Below, in pieces: positions 57,191-64,000 of a DNA stretch of 64,000 bases. The stretch covers positions 1,488,001 to 1,552,000 of the forward strand of contig NZ_OCSR01000002.1 in the NCBI RefSeq assembly GCF_900230185.1, written 5' to 3'. Source of the DNA: Burkholderia sp. OK233 (GTDB lineage: Bacteria > Pseudomonadota > Gammaproteobacteria > Burkholderiales > Burkholderiaceae). How positions within the stretch are numbered: position 1 is the first letter of the stretch; each line of letters opens with the position of its first letter. Below the pieces are notes generated by a model. The model was given only the letters and a program-made list of their open reading frames with translations. It did no database searches and was not told where the DNA came from. Position numbers and translations under genes: made by a program.

Positions 57191-57237
57191 AAAGGCGCCC
57201 TCAAACAGGCACGCGTGTGGGACGCGGCGCCTTTTTT
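57191..57237. terminator. Hairpin between the GntR gene and sdhC
   Basis: AAAGGCGCC (57191-57199) pairs with GGCGCCTTT (57226-57234). A six-T run follows on the plus strand; on the minus strand only TTT follows. It lies just after the GntR-gene stop and is probably the GntR-gene terminator, though the T-run orientation is the weaker one for that gene. Confidence 0.6.
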
Positions 57238-57245
57238 CATCCGAC

Positions 57246-58046
57246 TCAGCTCAGATCGTTCTGATAGTAATACCCGGTTGTGACATACCAACCGCGGCGC
57301 ACCTCAACCGGCCGGTCTCCATATGTATAGGAGACGCGCTCGACCGAAAGCAACGGGAAACCCGCCGGAACACTCAACAGATCAGCGACCGACGGATCAG
57401 CCGCGACCGCGCGGATCTTCTCCGTTGCGCGGATCATGCGGGTGCCGAATTCCGTCTCGAACATCGCGTAGAGGGGACCTTTATACTCCGACAGCCGCTC
57501 GAGCGTGAGCCCGCGAAACACCGCGCCGGGCAACCAGATTTCGTCGAGTACGGTGACTTCGCCGTCGAACTGCAGCAAGCGCTTGATCAGCACCACCGGA
57601 TCGGCGGGCTTCAGATCGAGTTGACGGGCGATATCCGCCGAAGCGCGCAAACGCCGGCATTCAAGCAGGCGGCTGACGTGCGGATGTTCCGCGCCGTCAT
57701 CGGCCAGTAATCTGAGGAAGCGAAACTGGGCGCGGTCCTCATTGTGCGTTGCAACAAAAGTACCCTTGCCCTGGCGGCGCACCAGCAGGTTGTCGGCGGC
57801 AAGCTCATCGATTGCTTTGCGCACTGTTCCCTGACTGACCTTGTATCTGGCCGCCAATTCGACTTCACTAGGAATGATCTCGCCAGGTTTCCATTCGCCG
57901 GTTTCGAGGCTCTGCGTAATCAAGCCCTTGATCTGCTGATACAAAGGGCTGAAAGTGGGCGACGTAACGGGCGCGGCGGCGGATACACCCTCGCCCGCGG
58001 CCCCATGGCCGTTCGGATTCGCGGTGTTCGCCTGGTTCGAAGTCAT
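57246..58046 (-). CDS. GntR family (HutC subfamily) transcriptional regulator
   Basis: A 266-residue regulator: a 30-residue disordered start, a winged HTH (about 34-100, LYQQIKGLITQ, PGEIIPSEVELAARYKVSQGTVRKAIDEL, RRQGKGTFVAT) and a UTRA ligand domain (about 115-260). It is divergent from mdh and upstream of sdhC on the same strand, and a perfect palindrome lies between it and mdh. That context suggests control of TCA-cycle genes in response to a metabolite. Ligand unknown. Confidence 0.87.
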   Translation of the reverse strand: MTSNQANTANPNGHGAAGEGVSAAAPVTSPTFSPLYQQIKGLITQSLETGEWKPGEIIPSEVELAARYKVSQGTVRKAIDELAADNLLVRRQGKGTFVATHNEDRAQFRFLRLLADDGAEHPHVSRLLECRRLRASADIARQLDLKPADPVVLIKRLLQFDGEVTVLDEIWLPGAVFRGLTLERLSEYKGPLYAMFETEFGTRMIRATEKIRAVAADPSVADLLSVPAGFPLLSVERVSYTYGDRPVEVRRGWYVTTGYYYQNDLS

Positions 58047-58101
58047 CCGCGCATTTCATCATAAAGGGCCGGGCCGCGTCTAGGGTTTTCCCCGCAACAG
58101 A

Positions 58102-58121
58102 TATGTCTTATATAAGACATA
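58102..58121. promoter_or_regulatory. Perfect 20-bp palindrome, candidate GntR operator
   Basis: TATGTCTTAT followed by ATAAGACATA is a perfect inverted repeat with no spacer. It lies 55 bases upstream of the GntR-gene start and eight bases upstream of the -35 of the mdh promoter. A symmetrical site of this size at a divergent GntR promoter is most simply its operator. Confidence 0.8.
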
Positions 58122-58129
58122 AGATAATG

Positions 58130-58158
58130 TTGACTTTGTGTCTGACGGCTCCTACACT
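58130..58158 (+). promoter_or_regulatory. Sigma-70-type promoter for mdh
   Basis: TTGACT (58130-58135), exactly 17 bp, then TACACT (58153-58158). It is the best promoter match seen in the intergenic regions I inspected. Transcription from here would give a leader of about 385 bases before mdh. Confidence 0.75.
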
Positions 58159-58551
58159 CCTTGTCGAGCAAGGGTTTGCGGGGTTTTCGGCGGCTGTTTT
58201 GCACTACGCGATACAGCGCCGCCACGCACCGGCAGCCTCTCTGCACCATGCAGTTCCCACGCAGTCCAGGTTTCGATTCGCCGCCATTCGTTGGTCAGAC
58301 GCTTGCCGAAACGCGCTGTTTGCAGGAGCCCGCACCGTGCAGCGGCTACCCGGCGCCAACATGCCTCGCTCCCCGCTCAGCAGTACAGGTTTCCGGCATG
58401 GCGGTCTTGCCGTAGCGCGCCGCACAGCCTCGGCACATTCCGAGGCCGTACGCGAACAGTGAATTCCGCCGTGTTTCACAACGCTTCGCTGAACGCGCAT
58501 ATAGAATGGCGTTTTCCCTAGCGTCTAACGCATCGTCCTGGAGATTTCTCA
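58159..58551 (+). other. Long untranslated leader of mdh
   Basis: About 390 bases between the predicted promoter and the mdh ATG without a supported gene. ORFs of 84-127 residues overlap here in all plus frames but lack ribosome binding sites and have no recognisable domains. A TATAGAAT around 58501-58508 might give a second, proximal start. The mdh ribosome binding site CTGGAG is at 58539-58544. Confidence 0.5.
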
Positions 58552-59535
58552 ATGGCTAAGCCCGCAAAGCGCGTTGCCGTCACCGGCGCCGCAGGTCAAA
58601 TCGCTTACTCCCTGCTGTTCCGCATCGCCAATGGCGATCTGCTCGGCAAGGACCAGCCGGTCATCCTGCAACTGCTCGATCTGCCGCAAGCGCAAGGCGC
58701 CGTCAAAGGCGTCGTGATGGAACTGGATGATTGCGCATTCCCGCTGCTGTCGGGCGTCGTGATCACGGACGACCCGAAGGTTGCATTCAAGGATGCAGAC
58801 GTTGCCCTGCTGGTTGGCGCACGTCCGCGTTCGAAAGGCATGGAGCGTAAAGACCTGTTGTCGGCAAACGCCGAAATCTTCACGGTTCAGGGCAAGGCGC
58901 TGAACGAAGTCGCCAGCCGCGACGTGAAGGTGCTGGTGGTCGGCAACCCGGCCAACACGAATGCTTACATCGCGATGAAGTCGGCACCGGATCTGCCGAA
59001 GAAGAACTTCACCGCCATGCTGCGCCTGGACCACAACCGTGCGCTGTCGCAACTGGCCGCCAAGTCGGGCAAGCCGGTCGCTTCGATCGAAAAACTGGCA
59101 GTGTGGGGCAACCACTCGCCGACCATGTACCCGGATTTCCGCGTCGCCACGGCTGAAGGTCAAGACCTGACCAAGCTGATCAACGACGAAGAATGGAATC
59201 GCAACACGTTCATCCCGACCGTTGGCAAGCGCGGCGCAGCGATCATCGAAGCGCGCGGCCTGTCGTCGGCAGCGTCGGCAGCTAACGCTGCGATCGACCA
59301 CGTGCGTGACTGGGTGCTCGGCACGAACGGCAAGTGGGTCACGATGGGTATCCCGTCGGACGGCTCGTATGGCATTCCGGAAGACATCATCTACGGTGTG
59401 CCGGTTACGTGCGAAAACGGCGAGTACAAGCGCGTTGAAGGTCTGGCAATCGACGCGTTCTCGCGCGAAAAGATGGACGGCACGCTGAACGAACTGCTCG
59501 AAGAACGCGAAGGCGTTCAACACCTGCTCGGCTAA
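58552..59535 (+). CDS. mdh: Malate dehydrogenase
   Basis: Mdh interconverts malate and oxaloacetate with NAD+. The 327-residue protein has the NAD motif [14 protein letters not shown], the mobile loop Arg in [15 protein letters not shown], the catalytic pair in LRLDHNRA and [12 protein letters not shown], and the lengths of the type-2 (cytosolic-like) family. It stands as a single-gene unit closed by a terminator. Confidence 0.96.
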
Positions 59536-59551
59536 GCGCTAGATGCAGACG

Positions 59552-59594
59552 AACCGGAACTCCGAAGCACTATCGCGGCGGGTTCCGGTTTTTT
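59552..59594 (+). terminator. Rho-independent terminator after mdh
   Basis: AACCGGAAC (59552-59560) pairs with GTTCCGGTT (59582-59590), followed by a T-run (TTTTTT counting the stem end). It starts 16 bases after the mdh stop. Confidence 0.9.
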
Positions 59595-59763
59595 ACGTGC
59601 GAATGCAGGTACGACGCTCCGCTTTGCGGTTCATTCAGCAATTTGTCGTGCCAGTATTCGCCTCTGATTCGAACGCGCTTTGCGTCATGACTGGCTGATC
59701 GCCGAGCAGAACGCGTCCGAATCCGCTTTACCCACCCGACCACCCAGAATCCTGACGCCGAAG

Positions 59764-60780
59764 ATGCGCGCCCTCACACCCGCCGAAGTGCTGTTTGACG
59801 GCGAAGTGCCGCCCGCTGTGCTGCCTGCCTGCGATCACTACGCCGGCAGCGAGAAGCTGATGCTGAAATCACTGGCATTGCAGCAGCAACTCGGCCCGGT
59901 GTTCGATATCACGCTCGATTGTGAAGACGGCGCGCAGGTCGGCCGCGAAGCCGAACACGCGGAGTTGGTTGCGTCGCTGCTGGGCAGCGAGCATGACCGC
60001 TTCGGCCGCGTCGGCGTGCGGATCCACGACTTTGATCACGCACACTGGCGTGAGGACGTCCGTCTCATTCTGCGAGCCGCAAAGCGAGCGCCTGCTTACA
60101 TCACCCTGCCGAAGATCCGCAACGTCCCCGATGCCGCCGAAATGGTCGCGTTCATCGAGGCGACGCGGCGTGAACTCGGCATTGCGCAACCTGTTCCGGT
60201 GCAATTGCTGGTCGAAACGCACGGCGCGTTGACGCGTGTATTCGATCTGGCCGCACTCCCCGGCGTCGAGGCGCTGAGCTTCGGCCTGATGGACTTCGTT
60301 TCCGCGCACGACGGCGCGATTCCCGATACCGCCATGCGCTCGCCCGGTCAGTTCGATCATCCGCTGGTGCGGCGCGCGAAGCTCGAGATTTCGGCGGCCT
60401 GCCATGCGTACGGCAAGGTGCCGTCGCATAACGTCAGCACCGAAGTGCGCGACATGAGCGTGGTTGCAAACGACGCCGCCCGTGCCCGTAACGAGTTCGG
60501 CTACACGCGCATGTGGAGCATTCATCCGGCGCAGATCGAAGCGATCGTCGCTGCATTTGCACCGCGCGACGAAGAAATCGTCACTGCTACCGAAATTCTA
60601 CTGGCTGCGCAGTCGGCGCAATGGGGGCCGACGCGCCATCGCGACACGCTGCACGACCGGGCGAGCTATCGCTATTACTGGTCGGTGCTACGTCGGGCGC
60701 AATCCACGGGTCGCGCCGTCCCGCAAGACGCCACGCCGCTCTTCACGAAAGTGGGCGCTAACGGGCAAGCCGCATCATGA
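59764..60780 (+). CDS. HpcH/HpaI (CitE-like) aldolase/lyase family protein
   Basis: A 338-residue TIM-barrel protein of the CitE/malyl-CoA lyase superfamily. FDITLDCEDGAQ supplies the metal-binding acidic residues, VGVRIHDF the conserved Arg, ITLPKIR the Lys, LVETHGALTR the Glu, and FGLMDFVSAHDGAIP the Asp. Family members cleave citryl-, malyl- or citramalyl-CoA. No citrate lyase alpha or acyl-carrier gene is nearby, so a CoA-thioester lyase linked to the TCA or methylcitrate cycle is more likely. A TTG at 59680 is an alternative start 28 codons upstream. The stop overlaps the next small ORF (ATGA). Confidence 0.82.
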   Translation: MRALTPAEVLFDGEVPPAVLPACDHYAGSEKLMLKSLALQQQLGPVFDITLDCEDGAQVGREAEHAELVASLLGSEHDRFGRVGVRIHDFDHAHWREDVRLILRAAKRAPAYITLPKIRNVPDAAEMVAFIEATRRELGIAQPVPVQLLVETHGALTRVFDLAALPGVEALSFGLMDFVSAHDGAIPDTAMRSPGQFDHPLVRRAKLEISAACHAYGKVPSHNVSTEVRDMSVVANDAARARNEFGYTRMWSIHPAQIEAIVAAFAPRDEEIVTATEILLAAQSAQWGPTRHRDTLHDRASYRYYWSVLRRAQSTGRAVPQDATPLFTKVGANGQAAS

Positions 60781-60944
60781 GCACGATGGCCAATGCAGTG
60801 GCCGGCATGGCAGCGCTGGGAGGCGCCCTCGCGTGGCGCCGTACAAGCGAATCAGCGCAGCGTCTCGCGCAGCAGGAAACAGACGTCGAATGCGTGGTTC
60901 ATCCGGAAACAATGAGCAGGCACAAAGGAGATTGCGGGAGATGA
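60777..60944 (+). CDS. Small ORF coupled at both ends between the CitE-like gene and prpC
   Basis: A 55-codon ORF whose ATG overlaps the stop of the CitE-like gene and whose TGA overlaps the prpC start (both ATGA). The product starts with a short hydrophobic, Ala/Gly/Met-rich stretch (MSTMANAVAGMAALGGALAW) and continues polar, with two Cys. I recognise no family. It may encode a real microprotein or only carry ribosomes into prpC, whose own AAGGAG site lies inside this ORF. Confidence 0.5.
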   Translation: MSTMANAVAGMAALGGALAWRRTSESAQRLAQQETDVECVVHPETMSRHKGDCGR

Positions 60945-62128
60945 GCGAGACGACGCAAACCGCCGGTGCACAAGGCGAAAACGAATCTAAAAGCGGCTTC
61001 AAACCGAAGAAATCCGTCGCCCTGTCCGGCGTGACGGCTGGCAACACTGCACTTTGCACGGTCGGCAAGACCGGCAACGACCTGCATTACCGCGGCTACG
61101 ACATTCTCGACATCGCGACCACGTGCGAATTCGAGGAAATCGCGTATCTGCTGGTCCACGAAAAGCTGCCGACGCAGGCCGAACTGACCGCCTACAAGAC
61201 CAGGCTTAAGGCGTTGCGCGGATTGCCCGCGAACGTGAAAGCCGCGCTGGAATGGATTCCGGCCGCCGCGCATCCGATGGACGTGATGCGCACCGGCGTG
61301 TCGGTGCTCGGCACCGTGCTGCCCGAGAAGGACGACCACAACCTGCCGGGCGCGCGCGACATCGCCGACAAGCTGATGGCCTCGCTCGGTTCGATGCTGC
61401 TGTACTGGTACCACTACTCGCACAACGGCAAGCGCATCGAAGTCGAAACCGACGACGATTCGATCGGCGGCCACTTCCTGCATCTGCTGCACGGTGTAGA
61501 GCCGTCAAAAGCGTGGGTCGACGCGATGCATGTGTCGCTGAACCTGTATGCCGAGCATGAATTCAACGCGTCGACGTTCACTGGCCGTGTGATCGCGGGC
61601 ACAGGATCGGATATCTACTCGGCGATTACCGGTGCAATCGGTGCGCTGCGCGGCCCGAAGCACGGCGGCGCCAACGAAGTCGCGTTCGAGATCCAGTCGC
61701 GCTATCAGACACCGGATGAGGCCGAAGCCGATATCCGCCGTCGCGTCGAAAACAAGGAAATGGTGATCGGTTTCGGTCACCCGGTGTACACGATTTCGGA
61801 CCCGCGCAACAAGGTCATCAAGGAAGTCGCGAAGAAGCTCTCGAAGGAAGCGGGCAACCTGAAGCTGTTCAATATCGCCGAGCGACTTGAAACAGTGATG
61901 GCAGATGTGAAAAAGATGTTTCCAAATCTCGACTGGTTCAGTGCGGTTTCGTATCACATGATGGGTGTGCCCACGGCGATGTTCACGCCGCTGTTCGTCA
62001 TCGCCCGCACGGCAGGCTGGAGTGCGCACATCATCGAGCAACGGATCGACAACAAGATCATTCGTCCAAGTGCGAATTACACCGGTCCAGAGAATTTGAA
62101 GTTCGTGCCGCTAAATAGGAGAAAATAG
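60941..62128 (+). CDS. prpC: 2-methylcitrate synthase
   Basis: PrpC condenses propionyl-CoA with oxaloacetate in the methylcitrate cycle. The 395-residue protein is of the short citrate-synthase type: LSGVTAGNTALCTVGKTG at the start, VLPEKDDHNLPGARDIADK, catalytic His in GPKHGGANEVAFE and GFGHPVYTISDPRN, typical of PrpC rather than GltA. The ATG at 60941 sits behind AAGGAG and overlaps the upstream small ORF. prpD follows after one intervening gene. Confidence 0.93.
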   Translation: MSETTQTAGAQGENESKSGFKPKKSVALSGVTAGNTALCTVGKTGNDLHYRGYDILDIATTCEFEEIAYLLVHEKLPTQAELTAYKTRLKALRGLPANVKAALEWIPAAAHPMDVMRTGVSVLGTVLPEKDDHNLPGARDIADKLMASLGSMLLYWYHYSHNGKRIEVETDDDSIGGHFLHLLHGVEPSKAWVDAMHVSLNLYAEHEFNASTFTGRVIAGTGSDIYSAITGAIGALRGPKHGGANEVAFEIQSRYQTPDEAEADIRRRVENKEMVIGFGHPVYTISDPRNKVIKEVAKKLSKEAGNLKLFNIAERLETVMADVKKMFPNLDWFSAVSYHMMGVPTAMFTPLFVIARTAGWSAHIIEQRIDNKIIRPSANYTGPENLKFVPLNRRK

Positions 62129-62232
62129 CGGTCGCTGTGCGCTTTCGAAGCGCGTGCAGTTCAACCCTCGCGGTTGCCAGGACCGGTAGCCCGCTACTGT
62201 TCAACTGAAACTAGATAGAAAGGTTCTCCTCC

Positions 62233-62730
62233 ATGAATAAGCTGTTGATCGCCGCCGTAATCGGCGCTTTGTCCACGACGATGCTGACCGTTGCGACGGA
62301 TGCCGGTGCGCAAACCACCACCACGCCGGCTGCTAAGGCTGTGCCGAAGAAGCCGCAACCGAAACGCCTGATCAAGCGCAAAGCCAATCCGGCCAAGGAA
62401 GCGAAGGTTGATCCGGTACCGGACGGCTCGGAAAAGTGGTCGTGCAACGAAGGTCTGGCATTCGACCTGAAGGGCGACATGAAGCGTGACCAGATCGTCA
62501 CTGTTCACTGGGCGAACAAAAACTACAATCTGCCGCGCGAATCGACCACCACGGGCGCAGACCGCTTCCACGACGCCGCAACGGGTATGGACCTGGTCGT
62601 GATCCCGACGAAGGCGATGTTGTTCTCGGATAAGGACAGCTCGCGTCTGGCCGACGAGTGCAAGACGGCAGCCATGCAGCAAGGCGCACCGGCTCCGACG
62701 CAATCGAACGCGATCAACAAGACCAACTAA
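62233..62730 (+). CDS. Periplasmic MliC-like protein in the methylcitrate cluster
   Basis: A 165-residue secreted protein with a signal peptide (about 1-26, ending DAGAQ), a Lys/Pro-rich linker (about 35-60) and a compact domain (about 68-145) running WSCNEGLAFDLKGD, IVTVHWANKNYNLPRESTTTGADRF and SSRLADEC. The two Cys bracket the domain and the YxLPxxxxxxG pattern resembles the MliC/PliC lysozyme inhibitor fold; this is an inference by eye. It lies 104 bases after prpC, with an AAAGGTTCTCCTCC leader, and 25 bases before prpD. Confidence 0.7.
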   Translation: MNKLLIAAVIGALSTTMLTVATDAGAQTTTTPAAKAVPKKPQPKRLIKRKANPAKEAKVDPVPDGSEKWSCNEGLAFDLKGDMKRDQIVTVHWANKNYNLPRESTTTGADRFHDAATGMDLVVIPTKAMLFSDKDSSRLADECKTAAMQQGAPAPTQSNAINKTN

Positions 62731-62755
62731 TCCGTTACATCAGGAAAGCGCCCAG

Positions 62756-64000
62756 ATGTCCGCTCCGATTTCCAACGTGCGACCCGACCCGGACTCAGTC
62801 CTTGTCGATATCGTCGATTACGTACTGGAATTCCCGATCGACAGCACGCTCGCGCTGGACACCGCGCGTAACTGCCTGATCGACACGCTCGGTTGCGGAC
62901 TCGAGGCACTCACCTACCCCGCCTGCACCAAGCTGATGGGACCGATCGTGCCGGGCACGATCGTCCCCAACGGTGCGAAGGTGCCGGGCACGTCGTTCCA
63001 GCTGGACCCGGTTCAGGCCGCCTTCAACATCGGCGCAATGATCCGCTGGCTGGACTTCAACGACACATGGCTGGCCGCCGAATGGGGCCATCCGTCGGAT
63101 AACCTCGGCGGGATTCTGGCGACGGCCGACTGGCTCTCGCGCAGTGCCATCGCAGCGGGCAAACAGCCGCTGACGATGAAAGACGTGTTGATCGGCATGA
63201 TCAAGGCGCACGAAATTCAAGGCTGTATCGCGCTCGAAAACTCGTTCAACAAGGTCGGACTCGATCATGTGTTGCTGGTAAAGCTGGCTTCCACTGCCGT
63301 GGTCGGCCAACTGATCGGTTTGACGCGCGATGAATTGATCAACGCGGTATCGCAGGCGTTTGTCGATGGGCATGCGCTGCGCACCTACCGTCACGCGCCG
63401 AACACGGGTTCGCGCAAATCGTGGGCCGCGGGCGACGCAACGTCGCGCGCCGTGCGTCTCGCGCTGATCGCGAAGACCGGCGAGATGGGCTATCCGTCGG
63501 TGCTGACCGCGAAGACGTGGGGCTTTTACGATGTCCTCTTCAACGGCAACGCGTTCAAGTTCCAGCGTCCGTACGGCTCGTATGTGATGGAAAACGTGCT
63601 GTTCAAAATCTCGTTCCCGGCGGAGTTCCACGCGCAGACCGCGGTGGAAGCGGCGATGACGCTGCACGCGCAGTTGCAAAGCGCAGGCAAGCGCGTGGAA
63701 GACATCAAAAAGATCACAATCCGCACCCACGAAGCCGCGATCCGCATCATCGACAAGAAAGGCCCCCTGAACAATCCGGCCGACCGCGATCATTGCATTC
63801 AGTACATGATCGCCGTGCCGTTGATCCATGGCCGCCTGACGGCCGCGGATTATGAAGATTCGATCGCGCAGGATGCGCGAATCGATGTGCTGCGCGCCAA
63901 GATGGCATGTGTCGAAGACGCGCAGTTCACGAAGGATTACCACGACCCGGAGAAGCGTTCGATCGCCAATGCACTGACGATCGAATTCAACGATGGGTCG
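62756..64000 (+). CDS. prpD: 2-methylcitrate dehydratase, MmgE/PrpD family (C-terminus beyond window)
   Basis: PrpD dehydrates 2-methylcitrate to methylaconitate. The frame is open from the ATG at 62756 (AGGAAAG upstream) to the window end, 415 codons of an expected 480 or so. Visible features include FPIDSTLALDTARNCLIDTLG, FNIGAMIRWLDFNDTWLAAEWGHPSDN (the family's active-site region) and SQAFVDGHALRTYRHAPNTGSRKSWAAGDA. With prpC upstream it supports propionate catabolism through the methylcitrate cycle. Confidence 0.93.
   Translation, partial: MSAPISNVRPDPDSVLVDIVDYVLEFPIDSTLALDTARNCLIDTLGCGLEALTYPACTKLMGPIVPGTIVPNGAKVPGTSFQLDPVQAAFNIGAMIRWLDFNDTWLAAEWGHPSDNLGGILATADWLSRSAIAAGKQPLTMKDVLIGMIKAHEIQGCIALENSFNKVGLDHVLLVKLASTAVVGQLIGLTRDELINAVSQAFVDGHALRTYRHAPNTGSRKSWAAGDATSRAVRLALIAKTGEMGYPSVLTAKTWGFYDVLFNGNAFKFQRPYGSYVMENVLFKISFPAEFHAQTAVEAAMTLHAQLQSAGKRVEDIKKITIRTHEAAIRIIDKKGPLNNPADRDHCIQYMIAVPLIHGRLTAADYEDSIAQDARIDVLRAKMACVEDAQFTKDYHDPEKRSIANALTIEFNDGS

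Noticed and set aside
58103..58521. Overlapping ORFs of 84-127 codons in the mdh leader
   Set aside because: The 119-codon ORF starts inside the operator palindrome; none has a ribosome binding site or recognisable composition, and all three plus frames are equally open.

Overview
The window is high-GC, densely packed betaproteobacterial DNA. Gene content and order (leuC-entericidin-leuD-leuB-asd-fimV-truA-trpF-trpB-DNA methyltransferase-trpA-accD-folC-SPOR-cvpA-purF-metZ, followed by the sdh/gltA/mdh block) match what is known for Burkholderia and Paraburkholderia. In those genera this block usually sits on the second chromosome, so that origin is inferred here. No tRNA, rRNA, CRISPR array, insertion sequence or prophage is visible.

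Layout. 1-1.7 kb: the 5' part of a secreted Lys/His/Ala-rich protein (minus strand), diverging from an Xre/MbcA-type antitoxin and RES-domain toxin pair. 1.7-6.4 kb: a PrpA-like metallophosphatase and a three-gene periplasmic FAD dehydrogenase (Tat-type small subunit, GMC flavoprotein with a Cys-Cys-x4-Cys iron-sulfur motif, tri-haem cytochrome c). 6.8-26.4 kb: a DUF1345 membrane protein, then a seven-gene alpha-glucan/trehalose operon, glgE-treS/mak-glgB-glgX-treZ-malQ-treY. Most of its junctions overlap, and it ends at a clear terminator. 26.4-32.2 kb: mixed single genes (NTF2-like/TetR divergent pair around a palindrome, TauE/SafE permease, CNNM/CorC-like protein, a histidine kinase with a decayed ATPase domain, FKBP isomerase, AraC regulator). 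32.3-53.4 kb, all on the minus strand: Met, purine, folate, fatty acid, Trp, Leu and aspartate-family biosynthesis, with tRNA modification and fimV. 52-64 kb: central carbon metabolism, with gltA, sdhE and sdhBADC on the minus strand, a GntR/HutC regulator diverging from mdh across a perfect 20-bp palindrome, then a CitE-like lyase, a coupled 55-codon ORF, prpC, an MliC-like periplasmic protein and prpD (cut by the window end).

How the genes work together. In the glucan operon TreY and TreZ release trehalose from linear glucan; TreS turns trehalose into maltose, its fused maltokinase makes maltose-1-phosphate, GlgE polymerises that, GlgB branches the product, and GlgX and MalQ trim and rearrange it. 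One transcript therefore encodes a complete glucan-trehalose cycle without glgC, glgA or glgP. The 52-64 kb block joins the TCA and 2-methylcitrate cycles under what looks like one GntR-type regulator.

The most interesting signal is upstream of asd. A 42-codon ORF ends in a run of Ile, Thr and Lys codons, and two mutually exclusive perfect stems follow it, as expected for an aspartate-family attenuator. Other points of note are a pseudo-GH13 domain on GlgE, two competing stems ahead of sdhE, a 55-codon ORF coupled at both ends, and structured leaders before metZ and mdh.
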